DNA from: Excoecaria cochinchinensis
Lineage: Eukaryota > Streptophyta > Magnoliopsida > Malpighiales > Euphorbiaceae
NCBI GenBank assembly: GCA_947683425.1
Contig: CANTUQ010000106.1
Location: 2,876,001-2,940,000, forward strand
DNA length: 64,000 nt
Reading direction: 5' to 3'
Below, piece by piece: positions 9,428-20,910 of this stretch. The translations under genes and the position numbers were made by a program. A model generated the notes under the pieces. It searched no databases, had not been told where the DNA came from, and was given only the letters and a program-made list of their open reading frames with translations. Each line of letters opens with the position of its first letter. Within the stretch, counting starts at the first letter, position 1.

Positions 9428-11060
9428 TTACATTTCTCCCCCACTAAATTTAAAATTTCGTCCTCGAAATTTACCTGAGTTGAATAAATACGGATACTGT
9501 TGTCTCATCGTTTCCTCGGGCTCCCAGGTGGCTTCTTCCATATTGTGACGTGTCCAAAGCACTTTGACCAATGGAATCTGCTTGTTTCGCAACTGTCTGA
9601 TTTCTCGTGCCAAAATTTTCATCGGTTCTTCATCATAAGATAGATCGGGTCTCAGTTGAATTTCCTTTGGTGTGATAATGTGAGATGGATCTGAATGGTA
9701 TCTCCGTAACATGGAAACATGAAATACGTCATGGATTCTTTCTAATTCTGACGGTAATTTTAACTTATAAGCAACTGGTTCCACTCGCTTTATTACTTCA
9801 TATGGCCCAATAAATCTGGGACTGAGCTTACCCTTCTTGCCAAACCGTAGGACCTTGCGCCATGGTGAAACTTTCAAGAATACTTTATCCCCCACATTGA
9901 ATTCTACATCCTTTCTTTTTAAGTCAACATAGGACTTTTGCCTATCTGTCACGGCTTTCAGGTTATCTTTAATCAACTTTGCCTTTTCCTCAGTCTCTTT
10001 GATCAAATCAGGTCCCACCAACTTACTCTCGGCCAGTTCAGTCCAACATAGCGGAGTTCGACATTTCCTCCCATATAATGCTTCAAAAGGTGCCATTTTA
10101 ATGCTAGACTGATAACTATTGTTATAAGCGAACTCTGCCAATGGAAGGTATTTTTCCCAAGTTCCGCCGAATTCTAGTATACAGCACCGCATCATGTCTT
10201 CTAATATTTGTATTACCCGCTCAGATTGGCCATCTGTTTGTGGATGAAAAGCAGTACTATAATCTAAGCGGGTTCCCAATGCTTCCTGAAGTTTCTGCCA
10301 AAATCTAGAAGTGAACCACGGGTCTCTGTCGGAAATAATAGAAATGGGCACACCATGCAGCCTTACTATCTCATTCACATAAATTTCCGCAGACTTCGAT
10401 AAAGAGAAATCAGATCTCACCGGAAGAAAATGGGCAAACTTGGTCATTCTGGATAGAATCATGTTTCTTTCTAGTAAGTGGTAATCCGGATACAAAGTCC
10501 ATAGTGATCCGTTCCCATTTCCATTCTGGTATGATGATGGGATGCAATAACCCCGATGGAACTTGGTGCCCTGCTTTTACTTGCTGGCATATCAAACATC
10601 TGGCCACAAAGTCTGCTATGTCTTTTTTCATCCCAGGCCACCAGTAGGTTGTTTTTAACGCTTGATACATTTTATTGCTACCTGGATGTATAGTGTAATT
10701 GCTGCTATGGGCTTCTATCAGGATATTCTTCTTCAATTCTTCATTATCAGGTACACAAATCCTATTCTTGTAGTATAAGCAGTCATCAGGACCCAAAGTG
10801 AACTCACTTTCCTTTCCAGCTTGTACTTGAGAAATGATAGAGGCTAACCTGTCATCCTGCCTCTGAATGGCTTTCACCTGTTGTAGCCAACTCGGTCTTA
10901 ATTGCATTTCAGCTATGAGTGCTCCATCATGTGCTACATTCAACTTAATATTCATAGCTCGAAGGGCTACCAAATATTTTCTGCTTAATGCATCTGCCAC
11001 CATATTCGCCTTGCCAGGGTGATAATCAATTAAACAATCATAGTCTTTAATAAGCTCTAG
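9428..11060 (-). pseudogene. pol: A-1 integrase with chromodomain, frameshifted
   Basis: Integrase would insert element cDNA; the chromodomain of this clade steers it to heterochromatin. After the end of RNase H (MVADALSRK) come an HHCC zinc-binding region (EAHSSNYTIHPGS ... CLICQQ) and the catalytic core, with Asp in ITMDFVSGLP, Asp in ISDRDPWFTSRFW and Glu in DGQSERVIQILED. A GPY-type module (RFIGPYEVIKR) and a chromodomain follow. Between PLTRKKHDSI and RMTKFAHFLPV, near 10450-10470, the frame changes and several residues usual in the family are missing, so this is a small deletion with a frameshift. The frame ends in a TAA inside the LTR. Confidence 0.92.
9433..9444 (-). other. Polypurine tract of A-1
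   Basis: On the minus strand GTGGGGGAGAAA directly precedes the LTR start TGTAAC. It is also translated: it encodes the last residues of pol (SGGEM), and the TAA inside the first bases of the LTR ends the frame. Confidence 0.8.
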
Positions 11061-12935
11061 TCACCGTCTTTGTCTCAAGTTGAGTTCTTTCTGTGTGGGC
11101 AAGTATTTTAAACTTTTGTGATCGGTGTATATGTAACATTTTTCGCCATATAGGTAGTGTCTCCAAATTTTCAAGGCAAACACAATTGCTGCTAACTCTA
11201 GATCATGGGTAGGATAATTCCTTTCATGCGATTTCAGCTGCCTAAAAGCATATGCTACCACTTTCCCTTCCTGCATAAGTACACATCCCAACCCGTTCCT
11301 AGAGGCATCGCTATAAATGACATAAGGTTTACCTGAAGTAGGCTGTGTGAGAATGGGAGCTTCAGTTAACATTTTCTTCAATTTTTCAAAGCTTTCTCGG
11401 CATTTATCAGTCCATTCGAATCTGACATTCTTCTGTAATAACTTGGTAAGTGGGGAAGCTATCATGGAGAATCCCTTGACAAACCGCCTGTAATACCCAG
11501 CCAATCCGAGGAAACTTCGAACTTCTGTAACATTTTTAGGTGGTTTCCATTCCAAAATGGCTTCAATCTTCTTAGGATCCACTTTAATTCCCTCTGCCGA
11601 TACCACATGGCCAAGAAAAGTAACTTCATTCAACCAGAATTCGCACTTACTGAATTTAGCATACAGCTGCTTGTCCCTCAATGTCTGTAATACTATCCTC
11701 AAATGTTGATCATGTTCCTCTGGAGTTTTAGAGTATATTAGAATGTCATTAATGAACACCACCACAAACTGGTCTAGGTACGGATGAAAAATACGGTTCA
11801 TTAAATCCATAAATGCAGCTGGTGCATTAGTAAGGCCAAATGGCATAACTACAAATTCATAGTGTCCATAACGAGTGCGAAAAGCAGTCTTTGGGATGTC
11901 TACTTCCCTCACCCGAAGCTGATGATAACCTGACCTCAAGTCAATTTTTGAAAATATGCCTGCTCCCTTCAACTGGTCAAATAAATCATCAATTCTGGGT
12001 AACGGATATTTATTCTTGATAGTGACTTTATTCAATTGCCTATAGTCGATACATAGCCTGAGGGACCCATCTTTCTTCTTCACAAACAATACTGGAGCTC
12101 CCCAGGGTGATACACTAGGACGAATGAAGCCTTTTTCCAGCAATTCCTGTAATTGAATTTTTAACTCTTTCAACTCTGTTGGTGCCATGCGATAAGGAGC
12201 CATCGAAATAGGTGCAGTACCCGGTAACACATCAATTGTAAATTCAACTTCTCTTTCAGGTGGCAATCCTGGTAAATCATCAGGAAAAACATCGGGAAAG
12301 TCTCGGACTGTGGATACATCACTAATCTTCAGTTTCTCTTCTTTAGCTTCTGTTACAAAAGCTAAATAAGCTGCACACCCCTTCCGAATGCACCTATGTG
12401 CCGCAGTAGCCGAGATAACATTCGACAAATAATTGGATCGTTCACCCACAACTATGATTTCTTCTTCTTTCGGAGTCTTTAAAGTAATTCTTTTCAAACG
12501 ACAGTCAACTATCACCTGGTATTTGTGAAGCCAATCCATCCCCAAGATGACATCAAATTCATGAAATGGAAGCTCAATCAAATTTGCAGGGAAGATAGTC
12601 TGCTGTATCTGAATAGGATAATCCCTATATATCTTGTTCACCACCACACTGTGACCCAATGGGTTGCTTACCAAGATATCCTGATCTAATTGTGCTTTTT
12701 CTAACCCTTTTCCATGTGCAATTCTAGTGCTCAAGTACGAGTGGGTGGACCCAGGATCTATTAATGCACAAACAAGTTCGTCAAACAAGTAAAATTTACC
12801 TACAATTACGTCTGGTGCATACTGGTCCTCCCGGGCTCTCACTGCATAAGTCCGTGCAAAAGGGGGCTTATCTGTAGCTGGTGAAGCTGGTGCACTACCC
12901 CGAGTGGATATAGCCTGATTATGTCCACCTCTACC
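11061..12935 (-). pseudogene. pol: A-1 protease, reverse transcriptase and RNase H, disabled
   Basis: Protease: LIDPGSTHSYLS, the DPG form common in this clade. RT: KKKDGSLRLCIDYRQLNKVT, YPLPRIDDLFDQL, FSKIDLRSGYHQL, PFGLTNAPAAFMDLMN, then VVFINDILIYS. The usual FIDD box reads FIND, so one of the two metal-binding aspartates is Asn (AAT for GAT). RNase H: YSDASRNGLGCVLMQ, with Glu in HDLELAAIVFAL and Asp in IYTDHKSLKYL. The frame stops at TGA 11061-11063, where the family has Trp (TGG). All changes are in both copies, so they predate the duplication. Confidence 0.93.
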
Positions 12936-14120
12936 TCATCCTCGAGCTGAGGTAGTAGCCTGTCTACTGATAGGAGCTTGTACAGCTGATGTGGTAGTCT
13001 GTGTCTGCGCCCGTGGACAATTTCTCTGAAATTGCTCCCGGGACCCACATCTCAGGCATGCCCCTGTTAATCTCCAACATTCGCCCTGGTGTCGATGCCC
13101 GTAATGCTCACAAGCTGGTACTTCATATCTGTTAGGGCCCTGGCCTCGAGGAGCATTGCCCACCGAAGCTGTGGATGGTGCTGCTTTAGCTGTAGTATGC
13201 TGACTAGCTGCTGGCGTAGTTATGGAGTCTGGTGGGGAAGCTACAATTGAACCTCTGGCTCTTTTACTGGACCCACTACCAGCTGCTCCCGAAGATGGTC
13301 TTCTTCTTTGTTGAACCCGAGCCCGTCTATTTGCTTCTTCAAATTGAATTGCTTCCATTTTGATTGCTGCATTAACTAGTTCTTTTCTATTGGTATAGTC
13401 CCGCACTGCTAGCACTTTTCTAAGGTCATTATGGAGTCCCCTCTCAAAAAGTTGGCACATCTTCTCAAGTGGAATTCGGTAGTCTTTCATATAAAAACTG
13501 AGCCTCTCAAACTCCCGGTCATACTCTTGCACCGTCCGGTTTCCTTGGCGTAATCGCCAAAATGCCTCCTCCATAGACCTTTGAAATTCTTTACCCACAT
13601 ACTTGTCTCTGAATTGCTGGTAAAAATAATCCCATGTAATCTATTCAGGTGGGGTGTAGCGCCTAATGGTGTCCCACCATACATATGCTGGGCCTTGAAA
13701 TAATGCAACTGCTCCCTCTAATTTTTCTTCTGGTGGACTGTGGGTAATCTCAAATAATCTTTCAATTTTATTTAGCCACTCCTCGGCTTCCGTAGCAGTA
13801 ACCTGTTCTCGACCATAAAAGTCTTCTGCACCCAATCTTCTTAACTGTTCTAGGATGGACTTTCTAGCTGGCTGAGGTGGTGGTTGTTGCTGAGGCTGAA
13901 GAGGAGTTGGGGCCTGAAATTTGTGAAAGAACTCCGCCATCGTTTGCATGAAATCAGCTAGTGCAGGAAGCGAAGGTGCTTGAGGTACTGGAGTAGGAGC
14001 ATGCTGACTAGGTGGCTGTGATCGATTATTTGGTGTTGACTCATTCACTTCTCGACTTGCTGAGGCCCCGCTCTCAGCATCACTCACCAGCTCAGTTGCT
14101 TGTCTGGAGTCGGAAGCCAT
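12936..14120 (-). pseudogene. gag: A-1 gag with two stops and a lost zinc ligand
   Basis: Capsid/nucleocapsid of the chromovirus. The start is the ATG in ATGGCTTCCGACTCC (A at 14120). The N-terminus is Pro/Gln-rich, followed by the gag core (LRRLGAEDFYGR, AEEWLNKIERLFE, GPAYVWWDTIRR; then EFQRSMEEAFWRLRQGNRTV). An in-frame TAG at 13641-13643 splits the core. A TGA (CGA context) at 12936-12938 separates gag from protease. In the zinc knuckle CLRCGSREQFQRNC the His position is Gln, so one metal ligand is lost. Confidence 0.9.
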
Positions 14121-14265
14121 GGCTATCACTGAAAAACACAGGGGACAGTTAAGATTTAAATTCCAAAATTGGCACCATAATTATGTGACATGTACATATG
14201 CTCATCCAATTACCCCGCCATTATCACTTGTAGATTTATTCCGATCTTAGGACCGCCTAAACCTT

Positions 14266-14277
14266 GCTCTGATACCA
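14266..14277 (-). other. Primer binding site of A-1, tRNA-Met type
   Basis: On the minus strand TGGTATCAGAGC lies 5 nt after the 5' LTR. It is complementary to the 3' end of plant initiator tRNA-Met. Confidence 0.9.
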
Positions 14278-16502
14278 TAAAATGTGATACCCTACGATAA
14301 ATCTTACTTTCACATAGATATTATTATTATTATTATTAGTTATGGTATTGTCTTATTTAAATCTACTTCCAAGTTACTTAATTTCATTTCATATTTAAGT
14401 TTTATTAGGTATCGTTAACTTGCTGTTCAATTAATAAAATTTTCGGCAGCATGACGGCTTAAAAATCATGCTACCCAAACCTGCAATTTTTTTAAATTTA
14501 CACTCCCAATAAATTTTCTCCACCTCCATTACTCCTTTCACAAGCATAGCACTTCAAAATTTTATACTCATCACAATCACATGACAACACACATAACATC
14601 ACATACATCATTCACTAGGTTCACTAAGTTTTTGAGTTTTAACATATTACATGCCATATATAAAATTTACATTGACCAATACATGTTCTATTTCCTAGCT
14701 ACATAACCAAAACCCAAAAAGACGTCCATATGTACATGTCACTGCTTCCTTTAACTGCCTCAATGTACCTGTCCCTGCGCGCAGTCAAAACAAACCACGC
14801 ACTAAGCAACATTGTCGCTTAGTAGTGGATACATTTACATAAAATTTCACATACTTGTTTTATTTATTTAATTTAATTCAATTATAATTTCCATTTTGTC
14901 CCTAAAATTTTCTTTTATTAACTAAATTGGTAATTTACTCTTTATATACTACAAATTACTCTAGATTTCCTTAATTCTCATTTATCTTACTTAATTTCAT
15001 TTATATCCATAACGAAGAAAAAGATTAACATTAAGTTCTTAAGGTTTGACTTTGATTTTATTTTGACCAATTGACTTCAATTTTGACTAGTTTGACTTCC
15101 TTTGACCTTAAATTTAATTTAAGTGTGTAAAATTGCAATTTAATCCCTAAACGTTATCTTAGTTATTGTTTTGCCCTTTTTAGTCCATTTACCTATCCTA
15201 ACCTCTTTATTCATCTTTTTAACTTTAAAATTTCGATTTTACTTTTACGTAACTTATTAAACTCATTTTTTTTTCATCTTATTTCTCACTTATTTATATT
15301 TATGATATCTTAAATACACTAATTGCCCTTTTATCTCGGTTTACTTGAAAAACTTCAATTTTGCCCCCAGTTGTAATCAGTGGAAATCCTCGAATCGGAT
15401 AAGCGGGACGAGGATTTTAGTGATTCTAATGTACTGGAGGGACCGCACAACACGGGGTACGATACCAAATTCTCCAGTGTACTATATAATGAGCCGGTTA
15501 AAGCTTTATATGTAATATAATCATATCTCATGGTAACATTTTGATAAACTCATGGTAATACCGCGGTGCATGTGTCCCTATGGCTAGCTATTCTATCTTA
15601 GGGTCCTGGATTACCCACTGTACACTAAGGGCAATACAAATTCTTATATTGCTTTATATTTTCACACTATTATTTTTTTTTTAAATTGTGCTATATCAAC
15701 ATTATTAAGCATTAGTTTGCGTTCATATATATTTATTAATAATAAAGTTATCAATTATATGCTTAATACTATGAAATTGTGATTAAAATATGCCATTAAC
15801 AACACAACCACCATTATGTAATTTATGCATAATTATATACATTTATTATTTTTCATTCTAATTACTTCTATCACACTTTTTATACATCATAAAGATCAAT
15901 TCTCAATAAATTCATCAAATAATGTTAAATTTCATTAAGTTCAAATTGAGTATTCCATTGACCCACTAAAGAACCTACCCTTTTTAATTTAATTTCTTCA
16001 CATTTTTAAATTCCTAATGGCCTAATTTAACTTTATATCATGTCATTTTAATTTATTTCACAAGTTTGCTCAATTGTATATAATTATATAATGTAAAATT
16101 TGTGAGAAGTTAGCTAGGTTAGATGAAATTGAATGTAAATTGCATCCACTAACCTCTAATTGGCTTGAAATACTTCTATTCTTCCTTCTCCTTACCCTTG
16201 CCTTCCTTGTCTTTTTCTTCCTCTTGATTTTCTTCTTTAGGCAAATGAAAGGTAGAATTTCATGAGTTTATGCTATGATTTTAATTAATTAAAAGCTGCT
16301 ATATAATTCTCCTAATAATGCTCTACATGCCTATATAAAATTTCCCAATCAATTCCACCAAAAACCCACTAAATTACTAAACTAGTTCAAGTTTCTCTCA
16401 CCTTATTTCTTTGTTTTCTTGGCTCTTCTTTGATGCAAATTTCCTTCTAGGTTAAAAATGGGGTCTTTTTATGTATGAGGACGAAATTTGAGCTTTGAAT
16501 TT

Positions 16503-18136
16503 TGATAGGAGCTAAATTGAACTATAATTTAGTATTTATTTTGTGTGAGTTTGTGTAATTAATTATGTAATTGTGTATATAATTTGATGTGATATATTAG
16601 ATTATGTTTATTTGTATCAGTTGAGTTTTTATGTTGATTTTCTGTGTTTTTAGGTGAAAATTAAAGAGAAGAACAGATAAAGAAGGAGAGAGATCACGAA
16701 GAGGAGCAGATCACGCCGTGACAAGGAGTCACGTGACGTGACTTGATAAGAAGAAAGAAGAGGAAGGATGAAAAGAAGAAGGGATTGCGAGAGAGAAGGA
16801 GTCACGCCGTGAGCTAAGGTCACGTGACGTGACTGAAGAAGAGAAAGAAGAAAAAGAGAAAGAAAAGAAGAGGAGGAGCTGCGAGAGGAGAGGTCACGGC
16901 GTGAGCAATGGTCACGCGACGTGACGCCACAGAGAGGCCAGGAAAGGAAGGGAAAAGAGAAGAGAAGAGAACGGAGGCGAGGCAACGCGAGACGTGAGCG
17001 CCAGTCACGCCACACACGCGAGAAGACACGCCGTGATGGGGAGTCACGCGACGTGACTGGCCAGAGAGGGAAAAGAAAACCGAAGAGAGGAAAGAAGGAA
17101 GAAATGGGCAAGCGCGTTCTGTCGCGATCGCGACACCGTTGCGAGCGCGACAGAGGCGACCGTTGGACGGTTTTCAGCCAAAAGTCACTTGGAAAATCAC
17201 CTTCTTTCACCCAAAGGTTGCAACCATTCTCAAGGGTCATTTCAAGAGACACAAGCTTTCAATTATTTTCTATAAATATGTAGTTTAACTGTAGTTTTAA
17301 TATACAATAAATGATAGATGAATTTTTTTAGTTAAGGAATTTTCTGTATTTTGTAAATAGTTCTTCTTTAGTTAAATTTCCTTATTTAGTTCTATGATTT
17401 GAAGAAGAAGATCAAGGAGGAGAAAATCTATTTCAAGAGATTGGGAAAAAGGGTTGAAAGGCTTCTATCTTATTCTCTTATTTTTAATTCTTCTCCACTA
17501 TTTTTATGAATATTATTTTAATGAACTTGCATATTATAATTCTTTCTATTTCTATCTATTTTCATAGTCTTTCATTGTAGATTCTCTATTAATATCTTTT
17601 GCATGATCTTTACAAGTTAAAGTAATTCGAGAGTTTGCTTTATCCGACATTTAATAGAGATTCATTATCAAGGTATATTTGAGAGATTGGTATATTGAGA
17701 TAATTGCTATAGGTTAGTGTTTATTCTTAAAATATGTAATTAGAAACCTCTAATTCATTAATGAAAATTGTGAGTTAGAATTTTAATTATATATTTTAGG
17801 CATTTTAATTCATGTCGAGAGAGTGAGTTAAAAGTTTATTCTAACTTGGCTTGCAAGAAAAGATGAAAGATGTTAATCTAAATGATGGAATCAAGTTCAT
17901 TGTTTTTAATTCTTCATGATTTATTTTATCTTCTTTTGACTATCATTAACTAGGTTTAATAAGTTTACATATTAGATTAGATTAAAACCAACTCTACCAT
18001 TAATTAATAATTATAAACAAGATTAAAATCAATTAGTAATAATGTGTAACACGTTCCCTGTGGGATCGATATCTAAAGTACTATTGCGGTACACCGTATA
18101 CTTGCGGTATGTTGCATCATTAGAAAATGCAGAACA
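16503..18136 (+). repeat. B2 5' LTR
   Basis: 1,634 bp. The dyad array is at 16711, 16802, 16894 and 17026, and the GC hairpin at about 17119-17153. A tRNA-Asp-type primer site follows at 18143-18160. Confidence 0.92.
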
Positions 18137-18281
18137 AGTTTTTGGCGCCGTTGCCGGGGAACGTTTGTTTGCCATTATAAAAATTGATTTATGATTTTGG
18201 ATTACAATATTTTGTTTTGTTTTAATTTGTTTGTATGTTAAATTAATTTTGTGTTTTGGTTTTACAGGATTTTGAAAGTTC

Positions 18282-19652
18282 ATGCCTAGTACAAGGAGTT
18301 CTTTAGAAGAGCTTGAGCCTTTAAATCCTGAAATTGAGAGGTTTTTATTGAGTAACCGGAAGTCAAATAAAAAGAAGAACAAAAATAGGAGATCAATTAT
18401 CATGGCTGAAGAACAAAATCCACCAAGATTGATGGACTTTGCCACACCTGCATTGAGTGGTGCTCAACAAGGAGTGGTAAGACCAACGGTAAATGCCAAT
18501 CAATTTGAGATTAAGCCTTCATTATTACAAATGATTCAAAATAGTATACAATTTTATGGTTTGGCAAATGAGGATCCAAATGCTCATTTGGCAAATTTTC
18601 TTGAGATTTGTGATACCTTTAAGATAAATGGGGTTTCAAATGATGCAATCAAGCTTAGGCTTTTTCCATTCACATTGAAGGATAAAGCAAAGGCTTGGTT
18701 GAATTCTTTGACAAGAGGATCTATAACTACTTGGGATCAATTGGCCCAAGCATTTTTATCAAAATATTTTCCATTGGCCAAAACCGCAAAAATCATAAAG
18801 GATATTACTACATTTGTTCAAAATGAAAATGAATCATTATATGAGGCTTGGGAAAGATTCAAGGAATTGCAAAGGATGTGTCCACACCATAACTTGCCAA
18901 GAGAGTTGTTGATGCAAACATTCTATAATGGTGTAAATCCAACCACAAGAGGTACTATTGATGCTGCTGCTGGAGGATCTTTAATGAGAAAAACAATTGA
19001 TGCAGCATATGAGCTTTTGGAAGAAATGGCAATGAATAACTGTATGTGGCCTCCTGAAAGAGTAAGAGAGTATAATAATTCTAATGCTAGAGGGATACAT
19101 TCAGTAGATTCTATGGTTGCATTACAAGCTCAAGTTGAGGCTTTAACTCATAGAGTTAATAGCTTAGGCATGGGAGGTAATGTATCAAATGCATGCAATG
19201 TGTGTGGTCAAAATGGGCATGATAGTGAAAATTGCACTTTAGGCATAGCTAATAAAGAGCAAGTTAATTTTCTTCAAAGCCAAGGACGTGGAAATCCTTA
19301 TTCTAACACTTATAATGTTGGTTGGAGAAATCATCCTAACCTTTCATGGGGGAATAATAATGTTAATAACCAAAATAGGGGAGTAGGATATCAACAACCA
19401 CAAGATAGGTTTGGTGCTTTTGAAGGAAAACTTGATAAGTTTATTGAGGAAATTAATTATAAGATGAATTTTCAAGATGAAAGTCAAAAGAAACTTGAGG
19501 CAAAAATTGATCAAATTACTAAAAATCATGCGGCCTCTATTCATAATCTTGAGGTTCAAATAGGCCAACTTGCTAATTGTTTACCTTCTAGGAATCTAGG
19601 ATGCCTTCCAAGCAATACTGAGGAAAATCCTAGGGAGAATATTAAGCCATGA
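18282..19652 (+). CDS. gag: Gag of B2, full length for this element
   Basis: 456 residues, identical in design to the B1 protein: gag core, then the zinc knuckle CNVCGQNGHDSENC at about 305-318. It lacks the B1 nonsense change and continues to GCLPSNTEENPRENIKP. That segment resembles the gag-to-pol transition of Athila polyproteins. The stop follows at once and no protease begins, so the pol deletion point lies here, near 19650. Differences from B1 include Val to Ala (TIDAAAG) and Lys to Gln (VALQAQVE). Confidence 0.9.
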   Translation: MPSTRSSLEELEPLNPEIERFLLSNRKSNKKKNKNRRSIIMAEEQNPPRLMDFATPALSGAQQGVVRPTVNANQFEIKPSLLQMIQNSIQFYGLANEDPNAHLANFLEICDTFKINGVSNDAIKLRLFPFTLKDKAKAWLNSLTRGSITTWDQLAQAFLSKYFPLAKTAKIIKDITTFVQNENESLYEAWERFKELQRMCPHHNLPRELLMQTFYNGVNPTTRGTIDAAAGGSLMRKTIDAAYELLEEMAMNNCMWPPERVREYNNSNARGIHSVDSMVALQAQVEALTHRVNSLGMGGNVSNACNVCGQNGHDSENCTLGIANKEQVNFLQSQGRGNPYSNTYNVGWRNHPNLSWGNNNVNNQNRGVGYQQPQDRFGAFEGKLDKFIEEINYKMNFQDESQKKLEAKIDQITKNHAASIHNLEVQIGQLANCLPSRNLGCLPSNTEENPRENIKP

Positions 19653-20910
19653 TTTGTCTATTTCTTTTATTTAGGTTACTTAATTATATTGTTTTTATTT
19701 ATGTTTTTGTACTTTGTTTTAAATTTGTTTATATAGTTTATTTTTGTATTCTAGATTTTCATGTTACTAATATTTTTGTTTTATTTCACAGCTATTTTAG
19801 TAAGATTAGATTTGTTTAATAAATATATTAAAAAATAAATAAATAAAAAAAAAAGAAGCAAAGAAGAAAAAAATTAAGAAAATAAAAATTTTATGAAGAC
19901 ATTGGCTTCTGTCGCGATCGCGGCAAGTATCGCGATCGCGACAGAAGGCGATGAAGCAAAACGCAAGCGATTTCAGAAGCGTCACGTCGTGATGCTACTT
20001 CACGTGACGTGATGATCTGAGGAAGAGGGACTTCGGCCAGGTAAGTGCAGAGTGTCACGGCGTGACGTTGCCTCACGTCGCGTGATGAGAGATTTGCAAT
20101 TTAGGGGTATATCAGGTATGCTTTAAAATTTTTCTTTTCTTTTCTTTTCCTTTCTGATCTTACTTATTATTTTTTCTATTATTTTGTTTTATTTTATTTT
20201 CTTTTCTGATTTAGATTATTAAATTCAATTACATTAACTTAATTTTACCAATTAAGCATTAAAACACAGGAAACTAAAAAAATTAAAAGCGGGAACTCTA
20301 ATTTTTAAACCCTAACGTCGTGACCTTTCCTTTTCTCATTTCTCATTTCAACTGTTCTTTCATTTTCCTTAACTCAGGTCACGACTTAAAAGACCCTCAT
20401 TAGCCACTTTTTCTTCTTTGTTTCCTCATTTCACCAAGAAATTTCGAACTCTTCAATCCTCTGTTTTCATTTCGTTCTTCTAAGTTTTACATTCCAGCAT
20501 TGTATCTCTATTTCATTTCTTTTCTCTTTTCTCCAATAATCTAGGGATTACGAGATTACCAGGTTTGTCTAAATCTTTTCATTTTTCTTTTCTTCTTTAC
20601 CCTAGCTTATTACATTTCGGTATTTTCCTGCATAACAGACTTACATTTCGTTTGTAGTTTATTATTTGTTTCTATATCTGTTTCTATTTCTTTTTCTTCT
20701 GTCTATTTGTGTTTTCCTTTAGTGTATTTCGGTTGCATTTATGTATAACTAAATCACACTCATTTGTAGTTTCTTCTCTGTTTACATTCTTTTCTTTCTT
20801 TTATCTTATCAGTTTTCCGTTTGTACATCTCTGTTTTTGTTAATTTTTTTTTTTCCATTGTCTTCAGATTCCCTATAGTTTCATTATCTGTTTAACCAAC
20901 ACAAGCAAAA
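19653..20910 (+). promoter_or_regulatory. Spacer before ORF2 of B2: promoter-like module
   Basis: Copy of 3532-4839. The perfect GC hairpin is at 19909-19944, and the bipartite TCACG units are at 19982 and 20055 with the same 18-bp box distance. The GTAAGT donor is at 20041 and the pyrimidine-rich CTTCAG acceptor ends at 20867, 43 bp before the ATG. Small indels in A and T runs leave these elements unchanged. Confidence 0.5.

Larger units (their letters stand above)
1..9432 (-). repeat. LTR A-1 (3' LTR of A, cut by window edge) containing B1
   Basis: The LTR of A runs on the minus strand. Read that way it begins TGTAACGCCCCC at 9432, just after the purine tract. B1 (433-8761) interrupts it, and its distal part (about 1.8 kb) lies left of the window. 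The pieces are 1-432 and 8762-9432. They match LTR A-2 almost perfectly (one difference in the first 432 bp, about two in the last 670), but differ from LTR A-3 at about 3% of sites. Confidence 0.9.
9433..14282 (-). mobile_element. A-1 internal region: Tekay-type chromovirus, defective
   Basis: Read on the minus strand: primer site, gag, protease, RT, RNase H, integrase, chromodomain, polypurine tract. The order and the C-terminal chromodomain (ILAREIRQLRNKQIPLVKVLW, then EEATWEPEETMRQQYPYLF) place it in the Tekay/Del clade of chromoviruses. The single gag-pol frame is broken by three stops and an integrase frameshift, all shared with the copy at 25503-30352. Protein products are described separately. 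Confidence 0.93.
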
